DNA of 64,000 bases from Gammaproteobacteria bacterium HGW-Gammaproteobacteria-11 (GCA_002840055.1 PGZJ01000005.1:218340-282339), one strand, 5' to 3'; shown: positions 16,619 to 25,222, counted from the first letter of the stretch. Translations and numbers: made by a program. The notes: generated by a model not told the origin, from the sequence alone.

Positions 16619-17688
16619 GCCTGCAGATTCGGGCCCGCTGGCAGCCTGGCCGCGACTTTGAGTTGCAACTGGACTGCGAGCTGCCGCTGACCGGCGTAAC
16701 CGCCCTGTTCGGCCGCTCTGGTTGCGGCAAGACCAGCCTGTTGCGGATCATTGCCGGGCTGGAGCGGGTGCCGGATGCGCAGGTGCAGTTTGCCGGTCAG
16801 TCCTGGCAGCGCGGCCGTCATTTTGTGCCGCTGCACAAACGGCGTATTGGCCTGGTGTTCCAGGAGCACAGTCTGTTGCCGCACCTGTCGGTGCGCGACA
16901 ACCTGCTGTACGGCTACCAGCGCACGGCGCCTGCCCTGCGGCGCCTGCATCCGCCCGAGGTAACCGCCATGCTCGGCATCGACGATTTGCTCGACCGGCG
17001 CATTGATCAGTTGTCCGGCGGCCAGCGCCAGCGCGTATCCCTTGGTCGGGCCTTGCTGATCAGTCCGCAGTTGCTGCTGCTGGACGAGCCCATGGCCGCC
17101 CTGGATACCCAGACCAAGGCCGACATCATGCCCTTTCTGGCGCGCATGGCGGCCGAGGCCGGGGTGCCGATCATCATGGTCAGTCATGCCCCGGATGAAG
17201 TTGAGCGTCTGGCCGACCAGGTGGTGTTTATGCAACAGGGCCGGATTGAACGTATCGAAAGCCTGCAACAGGTCCTCGCCCGTCCGGATTCGCCCTTGTT
17301 TGCCGACACAGGTGCCGTCTCGGTACTGCAGGGCCCACTGGGCGAGCCGGACCAGCACGGCATGCGCCCATTCGGTCCGCCCGAAGCGCGTCTCTGGGTG
17401 CCAACGTCATCTTCAAGCGGCGCAGCAGAGGCGACCCGTCTGCGTATTCTGGCGCGGGATGTCAGCCTGTCGTTGCTCGAACCTCGCCAGATCAGTATTC
17501 AGAACCAGTTGCCGGTCACCATCGAACACCTCTACCCGGCCCAACAGCAGCGCTGTCTGATTGCCTGCCGTACGGCGCAGGGCCAGCTGTTGCTAGCCGA
17601 GGTCACGCCACGCGCCGTCAGTCAGTTGGATCTGCAGGTCGGGCAAAAGCTTTATGCCTTGATCAAGTCGGTTGCCCTGCTGGCTTAG
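16615..17688 (+). CDS. modC: Molybdate ABC transporter ATP-binding protein
   Basis: A 357-residue ATPase. Walker A is GRSGCGKTS (about residues 33-41), the signature motif LSGGQRQR, Walker B LLLLDEP, and the switch histidine lies in MVSHA. The C-terminal about 65 residues form a TOBE (molbindin-like) domain, usual for ModC. That domain could give the operon its molybdate-sensing function, because the local ModE-like regulator has none. Confidence 0.95.
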   Translation: MSLQIRARWQPGRDFELQLDCELPLTGVTALFGRSGCGKTSLLRIIAGLERVPDAQVQFAGQSWQRGRHFVPLHKRRIGLVFQEHSLLPHLSVRDNLLYGYQRTAPALRRLHPPEVTAMLGIDDLLDRRIDQLSGGQRQRVSLGRALLISPQLLLLDEPMAALDTQTKADIMPFLARMAAEAGVPIIMVSHAPDEVERLADQVVFMQQGRIERIESLQQVLARPDSPLFADTGAVSVLQGPLGEPDQHGMRPFGPPEARLWVPTSSSSGAAEATRLRILARDVSLSLLEPRQISIQNQLPVTIEHLYPAQQQRCLIACRTAQGQLLLAEVTPRAVSQLDLQVGQKLYALIKSVALLA

Positions 17689-17759
17689 GTCCAGCAGCAG
17701 GCAGCGGGGCAATAACGCTGGACAAGCCTTCGCATAAAACCCCTTGCCATCTAATTCAT

Positions 17760-17783
17760 ATGTGAACTATATTTAGTTCACAT
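17760..17783. promoter_or_regulatory. Candidate MarR operator
   Basis: A perfect inverted repeat with 10-bp arms, ATGTGAACTA and TAGTTCACAT, around a 4-bp spacer. It lies 20 bp upstream of the marR-type ATG. Size and placement fit an autoregulatory MarR site. A -10-like TATATT lies within it. Confidence 0.6.
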
Positions 17784-17803
17784 GCAAAGTAAATGGCTGG
17801 ATC

Positions 17804-18217
17804 ATGGATACGCGGATCTTCTACCTTCTGAGCAAGGCCCGACATCGGGTCTACAAGTATGCCGACCAGCATGCTGAGCAGACGCTGGGCATCTCGGTGA
17901 CGCAGCTGGGCGCCCTGCTGTTGGTCAAGGCTGATGAAGGCTGTTTGCAGAAAGACCTGGCGCATAGTCTGCAACTGAACAACTCGGCCCTGACCGGTCT
18001 GGCCAGTCGCATGGAAACTAACGGCCTACTGGATCGCCGCGCCTGTGCGCAGGACGGCCGCGCCTCACGCCTGTATCTGACCGAGCTGGGGCGGGAAAAA
18101 ATCAATCAGGCCCGACCCTTGTTGGACGCACTGAATGCCAGTCTGACAGCCGGATTCAGCGACGAGGAAATGGTCGTCATCATCAAGTTCCTTAACCATC
18201 TGGCCAACGATTATTGA
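17804..18217 (+). CDS. MarR-family transcriptional regulator
   Basis: A 137-residue winged-helix regulator. The recognition helix is near LNNSALTGLASRMETNGLL, and the wing DGRASRLYLTELG follows. It usually acts as a dimer that releases DNA on binding a phenolic or other small ligand. A strong palindrome lies immediately upstream. The hydrolase gene starts 17 bp after its stop and is probably co-transcribed and co-regulated. The ligand is unknown. Confidence 0.9.
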   Translation: MDTRIFYLLSKARHRVYKYADQHAEQTLGISVTQLGALLLVKADEGCLQKDLAHSLQLNNSALTGLASRMETNGLLDRRACAQDGRASRLYLTELGREKINQARPLLDALNASLTAGFSDEEMVVIIKFLNHLANDY

Positions 18218-18233
18218 ATTGGGGAGTGCCGTC

Positions 18234-19112
18234 ATGAGTAGCATCCAGCCCACGCCTACAGAGGCAGCTTATGAAGAGCTTGCCCTGACCACCGCCGGTG
18301 GCCACCGCCTCGGCCTGCGCCTGTTTGCCGCGCCGGAATCCAGCTCGGTGGTGATCCTGGCCGGAGCCATGGGCGTGAGCCAACGCGCCTATGAGCGCTT
18401 TGCGCGCTTTCTGAGTGCCGAGGGCTTTACCGTCATTACCTTCGACTATTTTGGCTCCGGTGCCTCACTGCACAGCCATCTGCGTGATTGCCCGGTCAGC
18501 GTGACTGATTGGGGTACGGAGGATTGTGCGACGGTGATTGCTTTTGCTCGTCAGCAGTTTCCCGGCAAGCGCTTGCAATGGATGGGCCATAGTGTCGGTG
18601 GGCAATTGCTGGGCATGACGCCTAATGTGAATCAGCTCGATCACGCTATTACCATCGCCTGTGGCAGTGGCTATTGGTGGCAGAACGCAGCGCCGACCAA
18701 ACGTATCGCCTGGCTGCTCTGGTATCTGGTGGCACCGGTCAGTTTGAGGTTCTGTGGCTACTTCCCCGGCAAGCGACTGAATATGGTCGGCGACCTGCCA
18801 CCCAATGTCATGCGTCAGTGGCGGCAATGGTGTCTGAACCCGGAATATGCCGTCGGCGTGGAAGGTGATGCCCTGCGTGAACAGTTCGCTGCGGTGCAGA
18901 TTCCGATCACGGCGGTGGCCTTTACCGACGATGAAATGATGTCGGAAGCCAACACCGATTCGCTGCACGGCTTTTTTGCCCAGGCCCCCGTCAGCATGCA
19001 GCGCATCAATCCGGCAGACATTGGTGAAAGCAGAATCGGCCACCTTGGCTGGTTCCGCGAGCAGTATCGCCACTCACTCTGGCAGGGCACGCTGTTGCCC
19101 TTGTTGCAGTGA
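18234..19112 (+). CDS. Alpha/beta hydrolase family protein
   Basis: A 292-residue serine hydrolase. The nucleophile elbow is GHSVGG (about residue 120), the oxyanion region is near AGAMGVSQ, and a C-terminal histidine in GHLGWF could complete the triad. The start ATG 18234 follows GGGGAG. It is in an operon with the MarR regulator. A set of tryptophan-rich segments between the nucleophile and the acid may form a lid. The substrate is unknown; detoxification of an ester ligand of the MarR protein would be a typical role, but that is inference. Confidence 0.85.
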   Translation: MSSIQPTPTEAAYEELALTTAGGHRLGLRLFAAPESSSVVILAGAMGVSQRAYERFARFLSAEGFTVITFDYFGSGASLHSHLRDCPVSVTDWGTEDCATVIAFARQQFPGKRLQWMGHSVGGQLLGMTPNVNQLDHAITIACGSGYWWQNAAPTKRIAWLLWYLVAPVSLRFCGYFPGKRLNMVGDLPPNVMRQWRQWCLNPEYAVGVEGDALREQFAAVQIPITAVAFTDDEMMSEANTDSLHGFFAQAPVSMQRINPADIGESRIGHLGWFREQYRHSLWQGTLLPLLQ

Positions 19113-19164
19113 GTTCTGGTGGCATCCCCTTGTTCACCAGCCCGAGCACGCGCTTGATCTGCTG

Positions 19165-19200
19165 GACCCCTTACCCGGCCAGTCGACCGGATAAGGGGTC
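19165..19200. terminator. Bidirectional terminator hairpin
   Basis: A long stem, GACCCCTTA-CCGG paired with CCGG-TAAGGGGTC with one mismatch, around a short loop. It lies between two convergent genes (hydrolase and isochorismatase-like) and is followed by TGATTGTT on the plus strand. Position and stem length support termination of both. Confidence 0.65.
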
Positions 19201-19206
19201 TGATTG

Positions 19207-19830
19207 TTACTGGGCTGTCAGTGCCGAGTAGCTGTTGATCAGGTTGCGGTAGTCGGGAATGTGATTGGAGAACAGTTGGCCCAAACCTTCCACGTCGTTG
19301 CGCCAGTCACGATGCAACTCACAGGCAACGCCAAACCAGGTAATCAATTGTGCGCCTGCCGCAGACATGCGATCCCAGGCTGAATTGCGCGTCAGCTCAT
19401 TGAAGGTCCCAGAGGCATCGGTAACCACAAACACCTCGAAATCCTCGGCCAGGGCCGACAGCGTCGGGAACGCCACGCACACTTCAGTTACCACACCAGC
19501 AATGATCAATTGCTTCTTGCCGGTTGCTCTGACCGCCTTGACGAAGTCTTCATTGTCCCAGGCATTGATCTGTCCGGGGCGAGCAATGTAAGGCGCATCC
19601 GGGAAGGTTTCCTTGAGCTCGGGAACCAGGGGGCCATTTGGCCCAGCTTCAAAGCTGGTGGTCAGAATGGTCGGTAGTCCGAAGTACTTGGCCAGATCTG
19701 CCAGCGCCAGCACATTATTCTTGAAGCGGTCAGGGTCGATATCCCTGACCAGTGACAATAGTCCGGTCTGGTGGTCGACCAGCAGCACAGCGGCATCGTT
19801 CTTGTCGAGACGCACATAGGGTTTGCTCAT
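19207..19830 (-). CDS. Isochorismatase-family cysteine hydrolase (YcaC-like)
   Basis: A 207-residue cysteine hydrolase. The aspartate is in LLVDHQTG (about residue 19) and the nucleophile cysteine in AGVVTEVCVAFP (about 118), matching YcaC-type members of the isochorismatase superfamily. The family covers nicotinamidases and other amidases; the YcaC substrate is unresolved. A LysR regulator gene is divergent across 142 bp and is likely its controller. Confidence 0.9.
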   Translation of the reverse strand: MSKPYVRLDKNDAAVLLVDHQTGLLSLVRDIDPDRFKNNVLALADLAKYFGLPTILTTSFEAGPNGPLVPELKETFPDAPYIARPGQINAWDNEDFVKAVRATGKKQLIIAGVVTEVCVAFPTLSALAEDFEVFVVTDASGTFNELTRNSAWDRMSAAGAQLITWFGVACELHRDWRNDVEGLGQLFSNHIPDYRNLINSYSALTAQ

Positions 19831-19972
19831 GATCAGCTCATCATAGACTCAATGGACATCAGCGGTTTCTCAACCGCGGTTATCGAATTAAGACTAGTAC
19901 CGAGACGAACATGGCGGTAGTTTCAGAAAACAAGATACTGCGTCCTATTCATAGAACTTGCCAGGAGTGCCC

Positions 19973-20881
19973 GTGCAAGACCTGAATGATCTGTACTATT
20001 TCGTCAAGGCGGTGGAATACGGTGGCTTTGCTGCGGCGGGACGGGCATTGGGCATTCCCAAGTCCAAGCTCAGCCGACGTATTGCCATGTTGGAGGAAAG
20101 ACTGGGTGTGCGCTTGATACAGCGATCCACCCGGCATTTCCAGATGACCGAAGTAGGCCAGCGCTATTTCGAGCACTGCAGTGCCATGCTGGTCGAAGCC
20201 GAGGCCGCACAAGAGGCTATCGATATTGTCCAGGCTGAACCCCGAGGCTTGATCCGGCTGACCTGCCCGGTAGGTCTGCTGCACTTTCATGTGGGGCAGA
20301 TGCTGGCTGATTTCATGCGCCAATACCCGGATGTGGTTATTGACCTTGAAGCAACCAACCGGCGTGTGGATGTCATGGCTGAGGGCGTTGATATCGCTTT
20401 GCGCGTGCGGCCGCTGCCGTTGGAAAACAGTGATCTGGTACTGCGTGTTTTGTCCGACCGGGGTCAATGCCTGGTGGCCAGTGCCGATCTGGTCAAGCAA
20501 ATGGGTGGGCTGCCAGATCAGCCCGAGGCTCTGCAGCAATGGCCCAGTCTCAGTCGTGCTGCGCGCCAGGAGCAACATGTCTGGCGGCTGCAACATCGGG
20601 ATGGCCGCACTCAGGAGATACCTTTTGAACCGCGTTACAGCACGACAGATATGGTCGCGTTGAAAACAGCAGCAATGGCCGGCATTGGCGTAGTTCAGCT
20701 GCCTTTGCTGATGTTGGCGGACGAGCTGCAGTCTGGCGCTTTGGTTCCTGTGCTGCCGGAGTGGGAACCGCGACGCGAAGTGATCCATCTGGTGTTTCCA
20801 TCCCGGCGCGGCATGCTCCCGGCAGTCCGCGCCTTGATTGATTTCCTGGTCGAGCACTATGCGCGCATTGAAGAAAACTAG
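19973..20881 (+). CDS. LysR-family transcriptional regulator
   Basis: A 302-residue LysR regulator. The N-terminal helix-turn-helix is in GGFAAAGRALGIPKSKLSRRIAMLEE-type sequence (about 18-45), followed by an effector-binding domain. I chose the GTG at 19973 because AGGAG lies five bases upstream and the product then begins with the usual LNDLYYFVKAVE; a TTG at 19958 is the alternative. It is divergent from the isochorismatase-like gene, the classical arrangement for a LysR target. The inducer is unknown. Confidence 0.9.
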   Translation: MQDLNDLYYFVKAVEYGGFAAAGRALGIPKSKLSRRIAMLEERLGVRLIQRSTRHFQMTEVGQRYFEHCSAMLVEAEAAQEAIDIVQAEPRGLIRLTCPVGLLHFHVGQMLADFMRQYPDVVIDLEATNRRVDVMAEGVDIALRVRPLPLENSDLVLRVLSDRGQCLVASADLVKQMGGLPDQPEALQQWPSLSRAARQEQHVWRLQHRDGRTQEIPFEPRYSTTDMVALKTAAMAGIGVVQLPLLMLADELQSGALVPVLPEWEPRREVIHLVFPSRRGMLPAVRALIDFLVEHYARIEEN

Positions 20882-21097
20882 ACTTGCAACGGCCAAGTGC
20901 TGGCTCACAGGTCAACCTTCGCTCGGGCTTGTATCAGTCAAGTGGCAGGACTGTGAACTGGCGCACACGGAGGGGGCGCGGTGGCTGACAGGCGCGGGCT
21001 TAACCTGCATGATGCGCGGCTTTGGCGTAACGGGCAGCTGTGAACTGTCGTGGTTATGTACTTTTTGATTTTCACCGATGACAAGGAAAGGGACTCC

Positions 21098-21559
21098 ATG
21101 ACAGCTGAGCGTACCAAACCCATAGGTATTGATGATCTTCCTGCAGAGATTGAGCTGGATCTGCCAGCGAAATCCATTGGCTTTGGTTGGATCGTCAGAG
21201 CAGTAGGCTTGGTAGTCACTGCTGTCGGGGTATTAACCCTGCTGCTCGGCCCTGAGACCATCTATTACAACCGTGATGTGGGCATGACCTTTGTGCAAAT
21301 GATTCAGGCCTTTCCTGGCCCGATTGCCACGGTGGGTTTTCTGCTTGCAGGATTGGGTCAGGCGATGGAAAGCAATGCCAGCACCAGCCAGGCGCTGGCC
21401 ATTGAGGATGCCCTGCTATACAAGGTTGTCATACCTGAACGCCGGATACCGGCGGGCTTTCGTCTGCAAACCGATGCCTTGGGCGGTAATCGCTTCCGTA
21501 TCAGCCTGGTAGAAAAGACCGAGGCCGAGATAGCCGAGGAAGAGCGTAGCACCAGCTGA
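21098..21559 (+). CDS. Hypothetical membrane protein with two helices
   Basis: A 153-residue protein of unknown function. Two hydrophobic helices lie at about residues 28-50 and 70-90. A charged C-terminal tail ends in EAEIAEEERSTS. The ATG at 21098 follows AAGGAAAGGGA, so the start is well supported; a longer reading from 21050 is less likely. It stands alone between the LysR gene and the minus-strand sigma-factor operon. I do not recognise a family. Confidence 0.65.
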   Translation: MTAERTKPIGIDDLPAEIELDLPAKSIGFGWIVRAVGLVVTAVGVLTLLLGPETIYYNRDVGMTFVQMIQAFPGPIATVGFLLAGLGQAMESNASTSQALAIEDALLYKVVIPERRIPAGFRLQTDALGGNRFRISLVEKTEAEIAEEERSTS

Positions 21560-21619
21560 GTGGCGCTGTGCCCTGGTCAGCCAGAGCGGTGCTGATTGCC
21601 AGCATCGCTCTGGCCACTG

Positions 21620-21973
21620 TCAGATATCTACCACGACCTGGAAACCACCGTATATCAGCCGTTTACCATCGAAAGGCATAGGGTTCACATCGGGCTGCAT
21701 GCGTGGGTCTTCCATGATTTTCGGCATGGCCTGATCGCGCACTTCACGGGATGGCCACAGCAGCCAGGAAAAGATCACGGTTTCATCCGGCTGGCACTTT
21801 ACCGCCATGGGAAAGGACGTCACTTCGCCGTCGGGAACGTCATCACCCCAGCACTCCACCAGTTTCAGCGCGCCATACTCCTTGAACACCGCAGCGGCAT
21901 CACTGGCGTGCTTGATGTATTGCGCCTTGTTTGCGGTTGGTACGGCGGCAACAAATCCGTCTACATAACTCAT
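21620..21973 (-). CDS. DUF1428 family protein
   Basis: A 117-residue small protein starting MSYVDGFVAAVPTANK, typical of DUF1428 (ferredoxin-like alpha/beta barrel relatives), with the conserved ECWGDDVPDG segment. Its function is unknown. It is the last gene of the minus-strand operon headed by an ECF42-type sigma factor, 15 bp after the YciI gene. It probably belongs to the same set of small alpha/beta proteins controlled by the sigma factor. Confidence 0.9.
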   Translation of the reverse strand: MSYVDGFVAAVPTANKAQYIKHASDAAAVFKEYGALKLVECWGDDVPDGEVTSFPMAVKCQPDETVIFSWLLWPSREVRDQAMPKIMEDPRMQPDVNPMPFDGKRLIYGGFQVVVDI

Positions 21974-21988
21974 GCTCGTTCTCCTTGT

Positions 21989-22348
21989 TCAGTCCTTGGG
22001 GGGTAGTTCGCGCACCGGGCGAACTTCAATACTGCCAAAGCGCGCGGGGGGAATACGGCTGGCCAATTGCAGCGCCTCGTTCAGATCTCGGGCTTCCAAC
22101 AGGTAGAAGCCGGCCAGCTGCTCCTTGGTTTCCGCGAAGGGGCCATCGGTAATCAGCAGCTCATCATCACGCACCTGCACTGTGGTGGCTGTTTCCACCG
22201 GTTGCAGCGCCTGGCCAGCCAGATAGTGGCCCTGGTTGGTCAGGCGTTCGACGCCAGCGATGCACTGCTGATTGAGGTCATGCCAGTCCTGCTCGGACAT
22301 GGCGTTGATGATGCTCTCCTGGTAGTAAACCAGTGCCACGTATTTCAT
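21989..22348 (-). CDS. YciI/DGPF-domain protein
   Basis: A 119-residue YciI-like protein containing the name-giving DGPF motif in LLITDGPFAETKEQLAGFYLLE. Genes for DGPF proteins are the conserved neighbours of ECF42 sigma factors in many phyla, and the same is seen here. Its biochemical role is not established. It starts only two bases after the stop of the YciI-VOC fusion gene. Confidence 0.93.
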   Translation of the reverse strand: MKYVALVYYQESIINAMSEQDWHDLNQQCIAGVERLTNQGHYLAGQALQPVETATTVQVRDDELLITDGPFAETKEQLAGFYLLEARDLNEALQLASRIPPARFGSIEVRPVRELPPKD

Positions 22349-22350
22349 GC

Positions 22351-23187
22351 TTATGCTCCTTGTAATTCACAACCTGTTTGTGTGCTGCAACTGATCATCC
22401 ACTGCACGCCGAAACGGTCGGTGGTCATGCCGAAGCGGTGTGCCCAGAAGGTTTCCTCAAAGGGCATGATGATCTCGCCGCCCTCTGCGAGGGACTGAAA
22501 TACGCGACTGGCCTGCTCTTCGCAGTCGTATTCAAGATGAACCTGCGCGCCCTGTGGTCGTTGATAGTCGCTGCCGGGCATATCGGCACCCATCAGCCTG
22601 CGGCCCCGCAGGTTCAAGGAGGCATGAATGATGTCGCTATGCCGTTCAGCCGGGACAGCCTCGGAAGCCGGTGTTTCAGCATAGGTCATCATGGCTTCAA
22701 GCTGCCCTCCGGTAACCTCGGCATAGAAGTTCATGGCTTCCCGGCAGGTGCCGGGGAAGGCCAGATGCACGTTCATTTCCAGCGGCAGGCGTTGCTGCTG
22801 ATGATGCTTGTCCAGTCCCGCCCCAGGCTCGAAGTCCTCCAGGCTGTAGTAACGCCGTAGCTCCAGGCAGAGGTTGTCTGCGGCGTCTTGAGGCGGCCAC
22901 TGCTTGGCCCATTCGATGGCTTGCTCCAGCGAGTCCACTTCCAGCACGCTGTAGCCAGCCAGCAGTTCGCTGGTTGGGCTGAAGGGGCCATAGCAGACCT
23001 TTGGCTCGCCGTTACTGAATTCGATCCGGCAACCTTCAGAGCTGGGGCGCAGTCCATTGCCGCCGATAAATACGCCGGCCTGGCTCATGCGCTGGTTGTA
23101 GTCGGCCATGGCGCCGAGCAGTTCATTACTGGGCAAGATGCCGGCCTCGGTCTGGGTGTCGGCCTTGCGCATCAGGATATATCGCAT
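22351..23187 (-). CDS. YciI-VOC (PhnB-like) fusion protein
   Basis: A 278-residue two-domain protein. Residues about 1-112 resemble YciI/DGPF proteins but carry YGPFSPTSELLAGY instead of DGPF. Residues about 135-275 are a glyoxalase/VOC domain of the PhnB type (YAEVTGGQLEAMMTY, FGMTTDRFGVQWMIS). Both halves exist as separate proteins elsewhere, so this is a genuine fusion. It is the first gene after the sigma-factor gene, and a candidate ECF42 promoter (23222-23248) precedes it. A role in protecting against or detoxifying small reactive compounds is speculative. Confidence 0.88.
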   Translation of the reverse strand: MRYILMRKADTQTEAGILPSNELLGAMADYNQRMSQAGVFIGGNGLRPSSEGCRIEFSNGEPKVCYGPFSPTSELLAGYSVLEVDSLEQAIEWAKQWPPQDAADNLCLELRRYYSLEDFEPGAGLDKHHQQQRLPLEMNVHLAFPGTCREAMNFYAEVTGGQLEAMMTYAETPASEAVPAERHSDIIHASLNLRGRRLMGADMPGSDYQRPQGAQVHLEYDCEEQASRVFQSLAEGGEIIMPFEETFWAHRFGMTTDRFGVQWMISCSTQTGCELQGA

Positions 23188-23221
23188 TGTTTGACGCTCC
23201 TTGTGGTGTATTCAAGGGGTA

Positions 23222-23248
23222 GTCGTTTGAGCGCCGGGCAAATCGACA
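23222..23248 (-). promoter_or_regulatory. Candidate ECF42-dependent promoter
   Basis: The minus strand carries TGTCGA (23248-23243) and, 17 bp downstream, CGAC (23225-23222). That matches the ECF42 promoter pattern as I recall it (TGTCGA at -35, CGA/TC at -10). It lies 35 bp before the YciI-VOC ATG, in the gap after the sigma-factor gene. This is inferred from pattern only. Confidence 0.55.
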
Positions 23249-23263
23249 GGCCAGGGAAATTTT

Positions 23264-24496
23264 TTAGCAATCAGCAGATAATTCCGCTAGCCGTCGGGCC
23301 AGAAAACGTTGTTCCGGGCCCTGGCTGGTTAGCGCCAGGGCGCGCTGATAGGCGGCACGGGCATCATCGATATGGCCTGCACGGCGATGCAGATCGGCCC
23401 GTGCGGCATGGAACAGCGGGTAGTTGTGAATGTCCTTGATACTGGTCAAGCGATCCAGCAACTGCAGGCCATCGACCGGGGTATCGCGCATGGCCACGGC
23501 CACGGCGTGGTTGAGCGCAATGACCGGTGATGGCTGTTGGCGATACAGCGCCTCATACAGGCGGGCGATGCGCGCCCAGTCAGTATCCTTGGCTTGTCTG
23601 GTCAGTGCATGCACCGCTGCAATCGAGGCCTGCAAGGTATAGGGTCCGGTGGGCGTAGCAGCGAGGGCCTGCTCCAGCCATTGCAGACCTTGCTGAATAC
23701 TGTCCTGATCCCACAGGCTGCGGTCCTGGTCCTCCAGGGTGATCAGTTCGCCGTTGTCATCTATTCGGGCATGGCGGCGGGAATCCTGTAGCCGCATCAA
23801 CGCCAGCAACCCGGCCACCTCGCCCTCTGGCAACAGGCGAACCAGCGCGTCGGCCAGGCGCATCGCTTCAGCAGAGAGCCCGGTGTCCAATACGGCGTCG
23901 CCATCGCTGCGCGAGTAACCCTCATTGAAAACCAGGTAGATCACGCGCAACACACCGGGCAAGCGCTGTGGCAATTCACTGGCTGTGGGTACCTCGTAGG
24001 GAATGCCTTCCGAGCGGATCTTTCTTTTGGCGCGGACTATGCGTTGCGCCAGGGTGCTGGGTTTCTGCAGCAGTGCACGGGCGACCTGCTCAGTGGTCAG
24101 CCCGCACATTTCACGTAACGTCAGGGCCACGCGGGCATCCAGCGACAGACTGGGGTGACAGCAGGTGAACAGCAGTCGCAGCTGATCGTCCTCGATGGTC
24201 TGATCGTCTGGCTCAAAGGCGGGTTCGTCGGGGCTGCCAAGCAGGTGGGCGTAGTGTCTTGCTGTTTGCTTGCGGCGGATATGATCTATCGCCCTGTGCT
24301 GGCCGGTACGAATAAGCCAGGCGCTGGGATTATCTGGGGTGCCCTCTTCTGGCCATTGCTGTACGGCGGCGGCAAAGGCATCCTGCATGGCCTCTTCAGC
24401 CAGTTCAAAGTTGCCCAGTAAGCGGATCAGCGTGGCAAGCACCTGACGGGCATGCTGGCGGTACAGTTCGCTAATGAGGGTTGCATGGTTTGTCAT
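23264..24496 (-). CDS. ECF RNA polymerase sigma factor, ECF42 type with TPR extension
   Basis: A 410-residue protein. Sigma region 2 (about 10-80, EEAMQDAFAAAVQQWP and HRAIDHIRRK) and region 4 (about 115-170, LREMCGLTTEQVARALL) are followed by a C-terminal extension of about 220 residues with TPR-like helices (ARADLHRRAGHIDDARAAYQ). This long extension is typical of ECF42, where it replaces an anti-sigma factor and is required for activity. The downstream YciI/DGPF genes agree. The signal is unknown. Confidence 0.93.
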   Translation of the reverse strand: MTNHATLISELYRQHARQVLATLIRLLGNFELAEEAMQDAFAAAVQQWPEEGTPDNPSAWLIRTGQHRAIDHIRRKQTARHYAHLLGSPDEPAFEPDDQTIEDDQLRLLFTCCHPSLSLDARVALTLREMCGLTTEQVARALLQKPSTLAQRIVRAKRKIRSEGIPYEVPTASELPQRLPGVLRVIYLVFNEGYSRSDGDAVLDTGLSAEAMRLADALVRLLPEGEVAGLLALMRLQDSRRHARIDDNGELITLEDQDRSLWDQDSIQQGLQWLEQALAATPTGPYTLQASIAAVHALTRQAKDTDWARIARLYEALYRQQPSPVIALNHAVAVAMRDTPVDGLQLLDRLTSIKDIHNYPLFHAARADLHRRAGHIDDARAAYQRALALTSQGPEQRFLARRLAELSADC

Positions 24497-24576
24497 GGGT
24501 TGGGCCGCTTTTCAAGAGCCATCGTCACCTTGACAGTTGCAGCGGCCAATAGTGCCGCAGACGGTGTACCTGCGAC

Positions 24577-24601
24577 CTGGGTTGTGCACGGCACAACCCA
24601 G
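24577..24601 (-). terminator. Hairpin downstream of the lipoprotein gene
   Basis: A perfect 11-bp stem, CTGGGTTGTGC / GCACAACCCAG, with a 3-nt loop. It begins 13 bp after the stop of the minus-strand lipoprotein gene. No T-run follows, but position and stability suggest a transcript end and separate it from the sigma-factor gene. Confidence 0.5.
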
Positions 24602-24613
24602 ACCAGTTACAGC

Positions 24614-25222
24614 TTAGTTGGTGTTGCCCAGCAGACCATCATTCTTCAGCTTGAGTACCAGGTTGCGGTAGACGTTCTCATCAAGTTCCTTGGCCGTGGT
24701 CAGCGGTGATCCGGTAAAGGGCATGACAAAGATCATCGGCAGCCACTGCACCATGGTCATGGAGTCAGACAGGTTATAGCGGGTTTCGCTGGTGTTGGCG
24801 GTCGAGGTGGCGGTGGCTCTGATTTCCATCTTGCCCGTCGCCCAGGAAGGGATTGTGTACAGCGATAAGCCGGTAATAAAAGCCGGAATCATGGCCGCCT
24901 GGTTGAAATGGTCGACGGCTTGACCCTCAACAATGACATCGGCTTCGGCAGGGCTTTCCACCAGAGTACAGCAGTTGGAGCTATTCAGAGCGCGGTCAAA
25001 ATGGTTCTTGTGCACGGCTGCGGCGGCCGCGCGCATATCGGTATTCATGCGGGTATTGTTGGAGACCACGGACCAGCGGCTGAACACATTGACGCGCTCG
25101 GTATTGCTTACCGACATCTGGTCGCGGGTAACGGTTGGCAGATTGTTGGCTTTGAAGCTTGCGCAGCCAGAGCCGGCCAGCATGGCGGCTATAACAACGG
25201 CAGCAAGGGTGTAGTTCTTCAT
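24614..25222 (-). CDS. Putative lipoprotein of unknown function
   Basis: A 202-residue protein with a lipoprotein signal peptide (LAGSGC lipobox, lipidated cysteine about residue 20), so it is probably in the outer or inner membrane facing the periplasm. A hydrophobic segment about residues 120-140 (MIPAFITGLSLYTIP) and another near 170-185 may be buried strands or helices. The ATG at 25222 is chosen because it gives the signal peptide directly. I do not recognise the family. The membrane protein gene just upstream on the same strand may be co-transcribed (83-bp gap). Confidence 0.75.
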   Translation of the reverse strand: MKNYTLAAVVIAAMLAGSGCASFKANNLPTVTRDQMSVSNTERVNVFSRWSVVSNNTRMNTDMRAAAAAVHKNHFDRALNSSNCCTLVESPAEADVIVEGQAVDHFNQAAMIPAFITGLSLYTIPSWATGKMEIRATATSTANTSETRYNLSDSMTMVQWLPMIFVMPFTGSPLTTAKELDENVYRNLVLKLKNDGLLGNTN

